DNA of 64,000 nt, from contig NZ_CP109000.1 of NCBI RefSeq assembly GCF_036226605.1, positions 2,786,501-2,850,500 of the forward strand. Direction: 5' to 3'. This DNA is from Streptomyces sp. NBC_00704 (GTDB lineage Bacteria; Actinomycetota; Actinomycetes; Streptomycetales; Streptomycetaceae). The notes below the pieces were generated by a model. The model searched no databases. It worked only from the letters and a program-made list of their open reading frames with translations, and had not been told where the DNA came from. Positions 52,518 through 60,002 of this stretch are shown piece by piece (position 1 is the stretch's first letter; each line of letters starts with the position of its first letter). A program made the position numbers and the translations under genes.

Positions 52518-53596
52518 GCGGCGCGGAGGGCATCGACCCGGACCGGGTCAAGTGCGTCGTCTGGGACCTCGACGGCACCCTGTGGGACGAGGTCGCCGTC
52601 GAGTCGGCCACCGACGCGCTGCCCACGCCCCGCCCCGGCACGCTCGCCGCGATCGACGCGCTGGCCGCCCTCGGCGTGCTGAGCAGCATCGCGAGCCGCA
52701 GCGCCCCGTCGGTGCTCGACCGGCTGGAGACCGTGCCGGCGCTGCGCGAGCGGTTCCTGGCGCCGCAGGTGTCCTGGCAGGACAAGAGCGAGTCGCTGCG
52801 CAGGATCGCCGGGGAGCTGGGCATCGCGGTGGACGCGCTGCTCCTGGTCGACGACTCCCCCTACGAGCGGGCCGAGGTCGAGGCGCTCCTGCCGCAGGTG
52901 CGCACCCTGGCCCCCGAGGACGTCCCCGCGCTGCTCGCCGCGTTCGAGGGCCGCGAGGTCACCCCGGAGTCACGGGAGCGGGTGCGCCGCTACCGCACCG
53001 AGGAGACCCGCCGGGCCGAGGGCGAGCGCTTCCAGGGCTCGCGCGAGGAGTTCCTGCGCTGGTGCGACATGCGTCTGACCGTCGGCGCGGCGACGCCCGG
53101 CGAGGTCCCCCGCGCGCTGGAACTCGCCGCCCGCACCCACCGTCTGAACTCCTCCGGCCTCACCCCCGACCGGTTGCGCGAACTGGCCGCCGCGCCCGGA
53201 CACGAGCTGTTCACGGCCCATATGACGGACCGTTTCGGCGAGTACGGCGTCATCGGCGCCGCCCTCGTCGACCGGACCGCCGCCGCCTGCTGGTCGGTGC
53301 CGCTGCTCGCCCTGTCCTGCCGGGTCGCCGGCCGGGGAGCGGCCGCGGCGTTCCTGTTCCGGCTGATGCGGCGGGCCCGCGAGCGGGGGGCGTCGGAGTT
53401 CCGGGTCATGCTGCGCCCGACGGACGCCAACCTGGAGATGCGGATCCTGCTCCGCCAGGCGGGTCTGCGCCGCGTGGACGTCCCCGGCGAGGGCGCGGCC
53501 GCCGATTCCGCGGTCCTGGGCCGGAGCCTGGACGACGAACTGCCCGAGCCGCCCGCCTGGCTGCGGGTCGCCGAACGAGAGGACGCCGAGGCGTGA
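52514..53596 (+). CDS. FkbH-like HAD-IIIC protein
   Basis: 360 residues, ATGA overlap with the fusion gene. The N-terminal HAD domain has CVVWDLDGTLWDEVAVE (nucleophile Asp in DLDGT), SWQDKSESLRRIAGELGI and LLLVDDSPYERAEVEAL. The C-terminal GNAT-like half has ELAARTHRLNSSGL and DRFGEYGVIGAALVDR. FkbH-type proteins take 1,3-bisphosphoglycerate, dephosphorylate it and load glyceryl onto an acyl carrier protein, giving C3 or methoxymalonyl-type units. Here Gly replaces the common Asn of DLDNT, and the segment between HAD motifs is short, so the exact substrate is open. An ACP gene follows with a 4-nt overlap. Confidence 0.85.
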   Translation: MSGAEGIDPDRVKCVVWDLDGTLWDEVAVESATDALPTPRPGTLAAIDALAALGVLSSIASRSAPSVLDRLETVPALRERFLAPQVSWQDKSESLRRIAGELGIAVDALLLVDDSPYERAEVEALLPQVRTLAPEDVPALLAAFEGREVTPESRERVRRYRTEETRRAEGERFQGSREEFLRWCDMRLTVGAATPGEVPRALELAARTHRLNSSGLTPDRLRELAAAPGHELFTAHMTDRFGEYGVIGAALVDRTAAACWSVPLLALSCRVAGRGAAAAFLFRLMRRARERGASEFRVMLRPTDANLEMRILLRQAGLRRVDVPGEGAAADSAVLGRSLDDELPEPPAWLRVAEREDAEA

Positions 53597-53871
53597 CGGA
53601 CACCCTGGACCGGGGCGCGGTGGAACGCGAGCTGCGCTCGATGATCGCCGAGGCGGCCCGCCTGGACGAGGCGTTCGTCGCCGGACTGCCCGCGGACACC
53701 GACCTGTTCGGGCCGCGGATCGGCCTCACCTCGCTGGCCGGGGTGACCCTGCTGGGCGCCGTCGACCGGCGTTTCGGGGTGGATGTGGCCGCGCTGGACC
53801 TGAGTCTGGACAGCCTTCAGTCGATCGCCACCCTGAGCGACTTCGTCGCGGCCCACCTCCAGCCCTCCTAG
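53593..53871 (+). CDS. Acyl carrier protein
   Basis: 92 residues from GTG 53593 (GTGA overlap with the FkbH-like gene). Helix 2 begins at the attachment site GLTSLAGVTLLGAVDRRFGV; Ser47 would take phosphopantetheine. The residue before it is Thr rather than the common Asp. The acidic C-terminal helix (SLDSLQSIATLSDFVAAHLQ) completes the fold. No ketosynthase or adenylation domain is nearby, so the carrier probably serves the FkbH-like loader and the GNAT domain alone. Confidence 0.88.
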   Translation: MTDTLDRGAVERELRSMIAEAARLDEAFVAGLPADTDLFGPRIGLTSLAGVTLLGAVDRRFGVDVAALDLSLDSLQSIATLSDFVAAHLQPS

Positions 53872-53888
53872 CCACCCGTCTGTACGTC

Positions 53889-53908
53889 CACCCTGTTCAA
53901 AAAGGGTG
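53889..53908. terminator. Inverted repeat after the ACP gene
   Basis: CACCCT GTTCAAAA AGGGTG, 17 nt past the ACP stop and before the chaplin promoter. It may end the biosynthetic operon or be a regulator site for chpG. Confidence 0.45.
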
Positions 53909-53924
53909 ATCCCTGCGGTCGTGC

Positions 53925-53952
53925 CGTGACCCGGTGGGAACGGCGGCGTTGA
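53925..53952 (+). promoter_or_regulatory. BldN-like promoter of chpG
   Basis: CGTGAC (53925-53930), 16 nt, CGTTGA (53947-53952). This matches the sigma-BldN consensus CGTAAC-N16-CGTTGA in all but one base. It predicts a start about 50 nt before the chpG ATG. Chaplin genes are known members of the BldN regulon. Confidence 0.75.
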
Positions 53953-54012
53953 ACGGGAAGTGCGACGGCGCCCCCTGCCGCCGCACGAACCGAATCAGCT
54001 AAGGAGAACGTG

Positions 54013-54309
54013 ATGTCTCGCATCGCGAAGGTGGCCGCTGTTGCCCTCGGCACCAGCGCCGTGGTGGTCAGCGGGGCCGGCCTGGCCATGGCGGACGCGG
54101 GTGCCAACGCTGCTGCCATCGGCTCGCCGGGTGTCCTGTCGGGCAACGTCGTCCAGGTTCCGATCCACATCCCGGTCAACGTCTGCGGCAACACCGTCAG
54201 CGTCATCGGTCTGCTGAACCCCGCGTTCGGCAACACCTGCGCCAACGTCAGCGACCACGGCAAGGGCGGCGGCGACAAGCACGGCGGCCACAACGGCTAC
54301 GGCGACTGA
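54013..54309 (+). CDS. chpG: Short chaplin with His/Gly-rich tail (ChpG-like)
   Basis: 98 residues from ATG 54013 (AAGGAG, 6 nt). Signal peptide to about residue 28, then one chaplin domain: GSPGVLSGNVVQVPIHIPVN, CGNTVSVIGLLNPAFGNTC with the conserved Cys58/Cys76 pair. After the domain comes an unusual tail DHGKGGGDKHGGHNGYGD. Short chaplins self-assemble into amyloid-like fibrils that make aerial hyphae and spores hydrophobic. Its neighbourhood with melC matches chpG as I remember it in S. coelicolor. Confidence 0.92.
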   Translation: MSRIAKVAAVALGTSAVVVSGAGLAMADAGANAAAIGSPGVLSGNVVQVPIHIPVNVCGNTVSVIGLLNPAFGNTCANVSDHGKGGGDKHGGHNGYGD

Positions 54310-54326
54310 GCAGCCTTTCCCAGAAA

Positions 54327-54366
54327 AGAGCCCCGGCACCTCGAGCGCCGGGGCTCTCCCCCTTTT
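54327..54366 (+). terminator. Terminator of chpG
   Basis: AGAGCCCCGGC and GCCGGGGCTCT around a 9-nt loop, then CCCCCTTTT. It lies between chpG and the convergent melC2. Confidence 0.85.
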
Positions 54367-54407
54367 CCCTTTCCCCTGCCTCCGTCCGTGGGGCGTACCG
54401 GTGGGCG

Positions 54408-55274
54408 TCAGGCGTAGCGGTAGATGTGGGAGACGTCCTCGAGTGCGTCCGGGGTCACGTTCCAGGGGGGCAGCTTCTCGTGGCGGGCCACGATCCGGCG
54501 GTACTGGCGGCTGCTCGGGCCGGGCGGCTCGGCGGGGAGGTAGCGGTGCTCGCGGTGGCGGCTCTGCCAGCGGGTCCACAGCAGGTCGACGAAGGCGTGG
54601 TGCAGCCAGAACACCGGGTCGTTGACGGAGGCGCCGCCGAGCATGACCCCGCCGACCCACCGGTGCACCCGGTTGTGGTTGCGCCAGGCCGCGCTGCCCG
54701 AGCCGGAGCCCCAGCCCTCCAGCCTGTTGCGGAAGCCGCGGGCCACGGTCGAGTCCCAGGGCGACACGTCGTAGACGGGGTCGGCCAGCGCCGTCTCCAC
54801 GTCGCTCGCGCCGGGCAGGTCGATGGGGGCGGCGGCCCGGCCGAGGTCGCGGGTGAGGAACTTGCCGTCGGTGACGTTCTCCTTGATGGTCCAGTCGCCG
54901 GTGGCGTACGCGAACGGTCCGGTCGTCACCTGGTGGTCGGAGCGGCGTCCGTTGCCCCCGAGCAGGTCCTTCGTCCAGGGCGCCGCGGTGGGGGCGCGGT
55001 CGCGCGTCCAGTCCCAGTAGGGCACCGTCACCGACGGGTCGACCCGGCGCAGGGCCGCCTCCAGGTCGAGCAGGAACCTGCGGTGCCAGGGCAGGAAGGA
55101 GGGCGTCATGTGGGCGCTGCGCAGACCGCCGTCGCCGTCGGAGACGTAGTGGTCGATGTGCATCCGCACGAACGCGTCGTACTCGCCTCTCTTCTTGACC
55201 GCCAGCAGTGCGTTCACGAAGCGCCGTCGCTCGGCGCCGGTGAGCGTGCTGACGTCCTTACGGATGTAGGCCAT
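54408..55274 (-). CDS. melC2: Tyrosinase MelC2
   Basis: 288 residues. Type 3 copper site: CuA ligands His39 (VRMHIDHY), His55 (RSAHMTPS) and His64 (LPWHRRFL); CuB ligands His200 and His204 (RNHNRVHRWVGG) and His226 (FWLHHAFVDLLW). It oxidises tyrosine to dopaquinone, leading to melanin. It has no signal peptide; export depends on the partner MelC1, which also delivers copper. It is about ten residues longer than the classical enzyme between CuA and CuB. The start lies 17 nt inside the end of melC1, so the two are translationally coupled. Confidence 0.96.
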   Translation of the reverse strand: MAYIRKDVSTLTGAERRRFVNALLAVKKRGEYDAFVRMHIDHYVSDGDGGLRSAHMTPSFLPWHRRFLLDLEAALRRVDPSVTVPYWDWTRDRAPTAAPWTKDLLGGNGRRSDHQVTTGPFAYATGDWTIKENVTDGKFLTRDLGRAAAPIDLPGASDVETALADPVYDVSPWDSTVARGFRNRLEGWGSGSGSAAWRNHNRVHRWVGGVMLGGASVNDPVFWLHHAFVDLLWTRWQSRHREHRYLPAEPPGPSSRQYRRIVARHEKLPPWNVTPDALEDVSHIYRYA

Positions 55275-55770
55275 GGTGTCCCCCCATGTGCGTGTGGTGG
55301 TGTGCCGGACCGTCCTCGCGCAGCCGCTCCCCCGGGCTGAGCCCGTCGACGGCGGCGCGGACCGCCTCCAGCGGGGTGGCGTACGAGCGGTAGTGGTCGA
55401 CCATGCTCAGCCAGGTGCCGTCGGCGCGGCGCATCAGGTGCAGCGGGCGGCCGTCGACCGTGACCTCCCAGCGCGCGCCGGCCGCGGCGACCCCTCCCGA
55501 CGAGGTGAGGACGCCGTGGATGCGCCGGCCCCGGTAGGTCTCGTCGAACGAGGAGGCCGGGGGACCGCCGTCCGCCGGGCGCAGCGGCCGGGAGGCGGCG
55601 ACGACCGGGGCGATGGCGAGCGCCGCGGAGCCTCCGAGCAGTCCGCGCAGCAGGTCCCGGCGCCGTGCTCGGCGGGCCGGCCCGGATCTGGCCGGACCCG
55701 CCACGGCTGCCGGAACTGCCGCAACTGCCGGGACTGCGCTCACGGGTGCTCCGTCGACGCTGGCGACCAT
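55258..55770 (-). CDS. melC1: Tyrosinase copper chaperone/exporter MelC1
   Basis: 170 residues. A twin-arginine signal (RRARRRDLLRGLLGGSAALA, about residues 33-60) is preceded by a longer than usual Ala/Val/Pro N-terminus. The MelC1 domain (FDETYRGRRIHGVLTSSGG, EVTVDGRPLHLMRRADGTWL, MVDHYRSYATPLEAVRAAV) ends in a His-rich tail (HHHTHMGGHHG) that could hold copper. MelC1 binds apo-tyrosinase, loads copper and carries it through the Tat system. The ATG has GAGGAGC upstream. Confidence 0.94.
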   Translation of the reverse strand: MVASVDGAPVSAVPAVAAVPAAVAGPARSGPARRARRRDLLRGLLGGSAALAIAPVVAASRPLRPADGGPPASSFDETYRGRRIHGVLTSSGGVAAAGARWEVTVDGRPLHLMRRADGTWLSMVDHYRSYATPLEAVRAAVDGLSPGERLREDGPAHHHTHMGGHHGLHP

Positions 55771-55960
55771 GGTGTGCTCCTCGTCCGGGACGGTGGTCCG
55801 GTGCGGTTGTCTGTGGGGCTAACCGCCGGGAGGGCCGCCTGGTCACCGTCTGCGCCCGAACGGCCTGTTCCGGCGGCCGGTTCCGGAGGCCTGTTCCGGG
55901 GGCCCGTTCAGGCGGCCTTTTTCTGGCGGGCCGCCCCGGCGGCGGGATCCGGGTACGGCG

Positions 55961-55990
55961 ACGGGCCCGGACGACGGCGTCCGGGCCCGT
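55961..55990. terminator. Hairpin downstream of the 56.0-kb secreted protein gene
   Basis: ACGGGCCCGGACG ACGG CGTCCGGGCCCGT, a perfect 13-bp stem, about 65 bp past the stop of the minus-strand gene. Confidence 0.75.
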
Positions 55991-56013
55991 GTTCCGCGGC
56001 GGTCGGCCGCAGT

Positions 56014-56066
56014 GCTACAGCCCTCTTCTACAGCCCTCTTCTACGGCCCTCTGCTACAGCCCTCGG
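56014..56066. repeat. 13-bp tandem repeat at the 3' end of a secreted-protein gene
   Basis: CTACAGCCCTCTT repeated about four times with small changes. The last copies cover the stop codon and final codons of the minus-strand gene at 56054. Each copy carries a stop (CTA, read as TAG on the minus strand), so drift in copy number would not lengthen the protein. Confidence 0.75.
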
Positions 56067-56575
56067 TCCACGCCGAGGTCCGCGCCGGGCACGGCCTGCA
56101 GTACGGGGGTGATCACGCCCGCCTCGGGCAGCTTCAGGTCGGGCAGGCCGAAGTGGTCGGGGTTGGGCGCGGTGAGGGGCGCGTCCAGGACGAGGCCGGG
56201 GCCCAGCGTGCGCAGGTCGGAGGCGGGGGCGTCCAGGCCGACGTGGTTGAACCGGTCGCCCAGCACCTCCGGAAGGGGCGCCCGTACGCCGAGGCCCGGC
56301 AGTCCGGCGGCGACGGGCAGCTGCGGGACGACGCGCTCCGGGATGAGGCGGCCCTCGACGAAGCGCGGCCCCTCGGGCGCGCCCGGCGTCGGCAGGGGGA
56401 TCTCGCCGCCGATGGTGGGCAGTTCCACGTTGAGGGACTTCTCGACGCCGTCCAGCGGCACGGGGACGGGGACGGTGCCGACGGCGGATGCCGGGCTCGC
56501 GCAGACGGCGGCGCCGGCCGCGGCCGCCACACACGTGAGCACGGCGGCGAGGGTTCCTCGGGTGGTCGACTTCAT
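56054..56575 (-). CDS. Secreted Pro/Leu/Gly-rich protein, function unknown
   Basis: 173 residues, signal peptide to about residue 32 (MKSTTRGTLAAVLTCVAAAA). The mature part is low in charge and rich in Pro, Leu, Gly and Val (VPVPVPLDGVEKSLNVELPT, PEVLGDRFNHVGLDAP) with no Cys. It resembles small secreted proteins that often lie near chaplin genes and may be a surface component. No family was recognised. GAAAGGG lies ahead of the ATG. Confidence 0.7.
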   Translation of the reverse strand: MKSTTRGTLAAVLTCVAAAAGAAVCASPASAVGTVPVPVPLDGVEKSLNVELPTIGGEIPLPTPGAPEGPRFVEGRLIPERVVPQLPVAAGLPGLGVRAPLPEVLGDRFNHVGLDAPASDLRTLGPGLVLDAPLTAPNPDHFGLPDLKLPEAGVITPVLQAVPGADLGVDRGL

Positions 56576-56773
56576 CTCGGGTACGGGCCCTTTCGGTGGA
56601 GATTCGGGGGGGCGGTGCGTCCGTACCGGGTAACGAGCCGGAAATCGGCATCAGTTCACAATTCCCCCGGGTGCCGTAATAGTGCTACCGCCATACCGCC
56701 GAACCGGCGCGGCTCGGCGCGAAGGGCGGGCCGGCGCCGGGCGGTACCACCGCGGCGGCGGACGCCGCGGTCG

Positions 56774-57370
56774 TCAGCTCGTCCAGAAGTCCCACCAGCG
56801 GGTCAGCACCAGCATGCCGACGATCCCGATGTGCAGCAGCGGGGGCGCCCAGGTGAAGTCGTCGAGGAAGTGCCGCAGGCCGGCCGGCGCCGGAAGGTGG
56901 CCGTTGCGCACGTCGAAGGCGACGACGTACCAGAACGCGAGGATCGTGGCGACCCACGCCAGGCAGCACCACAGGCACAGCGCGTTGATCCGGTACAGCG
57001 ACTCGAACTGGAGCCAGGACACGAAGCCGACGCCGAAGAGGCAGCCGGCGGTGAACGTCAGCCAGTACCAGCGGGGGAAGACGGCCCGGGCCAGCAGGCT
57101 CGCCCCGACGCACAGCACCGTCCCGTAGGCCACCAGGCCCAGCATCGGGTTGGGGAACCCGAACACCGAGGCCTGGTCGCTGCGCATGACGCTGCCGCAG
57201 GAGACGACGGGGTTGAGACTGCACCCCGGTGTGAAGCCGGGGTCCTCCAGCAGCTTGAACTCGTCGAGGGTGATGACCCAGGAGGCCAGCAGCCCGGCCG
57301 CTCCGGCGAGGACCAGCAGCAGGGCGAACGCGCGGCCGCCGCCCACGGCGACCGGCTGCGGCCGCCGCAT
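56774..57370 (-). CDS. VKOR-family disulfide oxidoreductase
   Basis: 198 residues from ATG 57370, overlapping the upstream stop by 1 nt. About five membrane helices. The VKOR marks are the loop Cys50/Cys58 (CSLNPVVSCGSVM) and the active-site CLWC (Cys132/Cys135). These enzymes re-oxidise disulfide-forming partners using quinone, replacing DsbB in actinobacteria. Two chaplin genes nearby encode proteins with a Cys pair, which are plausible clients. Confidence 0.9.
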   Translation of the reverse strand: MRRPQPVAVGGGRAFALLLVLAGAAGLLASWVITLDEFKLLEDPGFTPGCSLNPVVSCGSVMRSDQASVFGFPNPMLGLVAYGTVLCVGASLLARAVFPRWYWLTFTAGCLFGVGFVSWLQFESLYRINALCLWCCLAWVATILAFWYVVAFDVRNGHLPAPAGLRHFLDDFTWAPPLLHIGIVGMLVLTRWWDFWTS

Positions 57371-57870
57371 CAGCCGCGCAGTCGGCGGGCGGGCAGGACG
57401 ATGTGCGCCGCCGCCGTCAGGGTCTCCTCGGCGCCCGCGAACGCGGCCAGCGCCTCGGGCGCGACGGCGCGTCCGGGCGTCGCCTCCGGCCAGGCACGGG
57501 CGGTGAGGACGAGGTAGGCGTAGCCGCGCTCGGCGACGGCGGTGAGCCACTCCGCCGGCGGCAGGCACTGGGCGTTGAGGCCCGGCATGTTGAGGACGGC
57601 CGCGCCGGACTCGACGAGCAGGCTGAACGGCAGGCTGGGCCGCTCGGTGCCGTCGACGACGTCGCCGCCGACGGGCATGCCGTTGTCGGAGAGGAACCGT
57701 GCGACGGCGGCGGCCGTCCCCTCGGGCCCGTCCGCGGTGTCGCCGAGGGAGTAGGCGAGGAGGTAGGGCATGTCACGGCCGTCGGAGGCCTCGCCGCTCC
57801 ACGGCATCACGACGAGGGTGCCCAGGTCGGCCACGCGGAAGGGGCGGGTTGCGCTTGGGGTTGAGGTCAC
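57370..57870 (-). CDS. DUF5949-like hypothetical protein
   Basis: 166 residues from ATG 57870. Soluble, alpha/beta: RVADLGTLVVMPWSGEASDG, DMPYLLAYSLGD, AQCLPPAEWLTAVAERGYAY, ending in LPARRLRG. It looks like a small actinobacterial family of unknown function. It is coupled to the VKOR gene by a 1-nt stop-start overlap, so the two proteins may act together. Confidence 0.7.
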   Translation of the reverse strand: MTSTPSATRPFRVADLGTLVVMPWSGEASDGRDMPYLLAYSLGDTADGPEGTAAAVARFLSDNGMPVGGDVVDGTERPSLPFSLLVESGAAVLNMPGLNAQCLPPAEWLTAVAERGYAYLVLTARAWPEATPGRAVAPEALAAFAGAEETLTAAAHIVLPARRLRG

Positions 57871-58109
57871 CGCGCGACCCTATCGGCGGGTCGGCGGGCC
57901 GCCTGACGTGTTCTCACCCGACCGGGGGACGCCGGCGGGTCGCTCCACACGAACGAGGGACGGCCCGCTCGACTCCCCTCGAACAGCGCCCGCGCCGCGC
58001 CGTGTCACCCGGGCGGCCGCGACTGGCCGCGCCGTGGCATCCGGGGCCTTGCGGACATGGGCGAGGGCCGGTCCGTCGGTGACGGTCCGGCCCTGGCGGC
58101 AGGGGCGGT
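57871..58109. other. Intergenic stretch
   Basis: About 240 bp, no gene. A hairpin-prone GGTCCGTCGGTGACGGTCC stretch at about 58070-58090, 20 bp past the stop of the next minus-strand gene, is its likely terminator. Confidence 0.4.
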
Positions 58110-58397
58110 TCAGCCCTGAAGCGGCAGTCCGCCGAGCAGCGGGTTGTGGGTGTTGAGCGCGCCCGCCGCACCCTTGACGGTGCTGAGCACGGAGTCCTTG
58201 TTCTCGGTGTCGAGGGCGTCCGACTGGTGCTGGAGCGGCATGGCGTCCTCCAGGTTGACCGGCCCCCTGGCCAGGGTGTCCACGGCGCCGTTGAGGCTGG
58301 TGGGCGTGAGGTCGGCGGGGGTGGCGAACGCGGGCGCGGCCAGGCCGGCGAGGGCCACGGATCCGGCGACGACAGCGGCGGCCTTCAGGGACTTCAT
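58110..58397 (-). CDS. Small secreted protein, function unknown
   Basis: 95 residues from ATG 58397 (AAAGGA 6 nt upstream; an upstream ATG would add a non-signal stretch). Signal peptide MKSLKAAAVVAGSVALAGLA, cleavage after AFA. The mature part of about 70 residues is helical and polar (LTPTSLNGAVDTLARGPVNL, SALNTHNP-like end), with no Cys. Possibly a surface or developmental protein like its neighbours. No family was recognised. Confidence 0.7.
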   Translation of the reverse strand: MKSLKAAAVVAGSVALAGLAAPAFATPADLTPTSLNGAVDTLARGPVNLEDAMPLQHQSDALDTENKDSVLSTVKGAAGALNTHNPLLGGLPLQG

Positions 58398-58599
58398 CGG
58401 GTTCCTTTCTTCGGCGACTCGGCGGCTCAAGTCGCCGGGGCACGTTCTGACGTCGTGTCTAACGAGGCCTGTCGGGTGCGGAAACCGGGTACGCGGAAAA
58501 TTTCCGCACCCCGGCGGTGGAGATGCCGGGGTGCGGAGACGGCGGTGCGGAACGCCGGGCGGGGAGACGCCCGGCCGGCGGTCACGCCGGGGCGGGCGG

Positions 58600-59259
58600 T
58601 CAGCCGGTGGGCGGGGGCGGGGGCGGCAGCGCGGGCGTCGCCGGGGCCTGGGCCGCCTCGGCCGGCAGGCTGGGCAGGGCCGGCAGGCTCAGGCCGAGTC
58701 CGTCCAGGGTGGAGGAGAGCAGGTCGAGCAGGCCGTCCAGGACGCCGCCGACCGCCGACACGATCTGGCCGACGTCCAGGGAGGTGGCGGCCGCGAGCAG
58801 CGCGTCGACGGCCTTCTGCACGGCGGCGAGGGCGTCGGACACCGGGTCGGCCGCGGCCTTGGCGCCGCTGTCGGGCCCCTTGGCGAGGGCGGGCGGCACG
58901 GCGGCGGGTGCGGCGGGTGCGGCGGGGGCGACGGGGGTCTCGGCGGTGATCTTGGCGACGGCCGTCTTGACGGCGTCTCCGAGCCGGGTGGCCTCGCCGG
59001 GGGTGAGGCGGCCCTCGTCGGCCTTGAGGACGGTGGTGAGCGTCTGGGTGACGGGGGCGAGGACGGTGCTCAGATCACCGAGGCCCTTGCCCTGGGCGAG
59101 CAGCGCGGCGCTGCCGGGAACGGGCGCATCGGAGGCTGCTGCGACGCGCTCGCGGGCGGTGGCGCCGTCGGCCGCCATGGCGGCGGGTGCGGCGAGGCCG
59201 AGGACCAGGGAGGCGCACAGTGCGGTGGAAGCGATACGCCGTACGGGCAGACCACGCAT
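58600..59259 (-). CDS. Secreted Ala-rich helical protein, function unknown
   Basis: 219 residues from ATG 59259 (GAAAGGA upstream). Signal peptide to about residue 30 (MRGLPVRRIASTALCASLVL). The mature part is Ala/Leu-rich helical (VQKAVDALLAAATSLDVGQI, VGGVLDGLLDLLSSTLDGLG), with an Ala-Pro linker in the middle and a poly-Pro end (LPPPPPPTG). It may associate with the envelope. No known motif. Confidence 0.7.
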   Translation of the reverse strand: MRGLPVRRIASTALCASLVLGLAAPAAMAADGATARERVAAASDAPVPGSAALLAQGKGLGDLSTVLAPVTQTLTTVLKADEGRLTPGEATRLGDAVKTAVAKITAETPVAPAAPAAPAAVPPALAKGPDSGAKAAADPVSDALAAVQKAVDALLAAATSLDVGQIVSAVGGVLDGLLDLLSSTLDGLGLSLPALPSLPAEAAQAPATPALPPPPPPTG

Positions 59260-59450
59260 GGGAAATCCTTTCGATTGCGTCGGGTCTCGTGCTCACCGTG
59301 CAAAGCGCCGTCGCACCCCGCAACACAACCGTCGCACCGGGTGACATTCCAGGGGCCGCCGGACCGGCATCGCGCCTGATGGGGGGCGTGCCGGGGCCCG
59401 TCGGGCGGGTGGGGGCCGGTTCCCCCGTCCGGGGCAAGGCCACGGCCACG

Positions 59451-59487
59451 CGAACGGCCGCCCTCCTGTCAGGAGGGCGGCCGTTCG
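59451..59487 (-). terminator. Terminator of chpF
   Basis: CGAACGGCCGCCCTCCT and AGGAGGGCGGCCGTTCG form a perfect 17-bp stem with a 3-nt loop, 36 bp past the chpF stop. Confidence 0.88.
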
Positions 59488-59523
59488 GCGAATGACGTGT
59501 CGTGACCTCTCGGGGAGGTGACG

Positions 59524-59763
59524 TCAGTCGTTGACGCAGGTGTTGCCGAACGCCGGGTTCAGCAGGCCGATCACGTTGATCGTGTTGCCGCAGACGTTGA
59601 CCGGGATGTGGACGGGAACCTGGACGACGTTGCCCGACAGCACGCCCGGGGAGTGCTCGGCGACGCCGTTCGCGCCACTGTCGGCGGCGGCGATGCCGGA
59701 GGCGCCGGCGACGGCCGCGGCGGCAACGGAGGTCAGGACCAGGCCCTTCGCGATACGCGACAT
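59524..59763 (-). CDS. chpF: Short chaplin (ChpF-like)
   Basis: 79 residues from ATG 59763 (AAGGAG 9 nt upstream). Signal peptide to about residue 27, then the chaplin domain HSPGVLSGNVVQVPVHIPVN, CGNTINVIGLLNPAFGNTC with Cys58/Cys76, ending at VND without any tail. It is nearly identical in its domain to the ChpG-like protein 5 kb away. It assembles into the hydrophobic layer of aerial hyphae. Confidence 0.94.
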   Translation of the reverse strand: MSRIAKGLVLTSVAAAAVAGASGIAAADSGANGVAEHSPGVLSGNVVQVPVHIPVNVCGNTINVIGLLNPAFGNTCVND

Positions 59764-59824
59764 GGAGAGGTGCTCCTTGGGGGTTTTGACACAGACACCC
59801 GGGCGGGGATGCCCGGCGCTGAAG

Positions 59825-59852
59825 TCAACGCGTGGGGCTCACGGGGGTTGTG
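59825..59852 (-). promoter_or_regulatory. BldN-like promoter of chpF
   Basis: On the minus strand, CACAAC (59852-59847), 16 nt, CGTTGA (59830-59825). The -10 is a perfect match to the BldN consensus; the -35 keeps four of six bases. It predicts a leader of about 55 nt. Confidence 0.6.
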
Positions 59853-59904
59853 CGGCCGAATGAGTGATGTCGCCGGGTATCGAGGTTCACCATACCGACA
59901 CTGT

Positions 59905-59933
59905 TGTCCGGTTTCAGGGGATTAATCCGGACA
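59905..59933. promoter_or_regulatory. Inverted repeat upstream of the DUF3344-like gene
   Basis: TGTCCGG and CCGGACA, perfect 7-bp arms 15 bp apart, followed by a -10-like TAGAGT at 59939-59944. Candidate operator for the gene starting at 60003 or for the divergent chpF. Confidence 0.4.
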
Positions 59934-60002
59934 GCGGTTAGAGTTGCGCCCCATCCGACGCACGCCTATAGCAAGCAAATCGCACGAAAGGGCATGCCGG
60001 TC

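Noticed and set aside
48776..53871. Siderophore or classical polyketide cluster
   Set aside because: No IucA/IucC, NRPS adenylation or ketosynthase domain is present; the carrier protein stands alone with FkbH, BpsA and GNAT parts.
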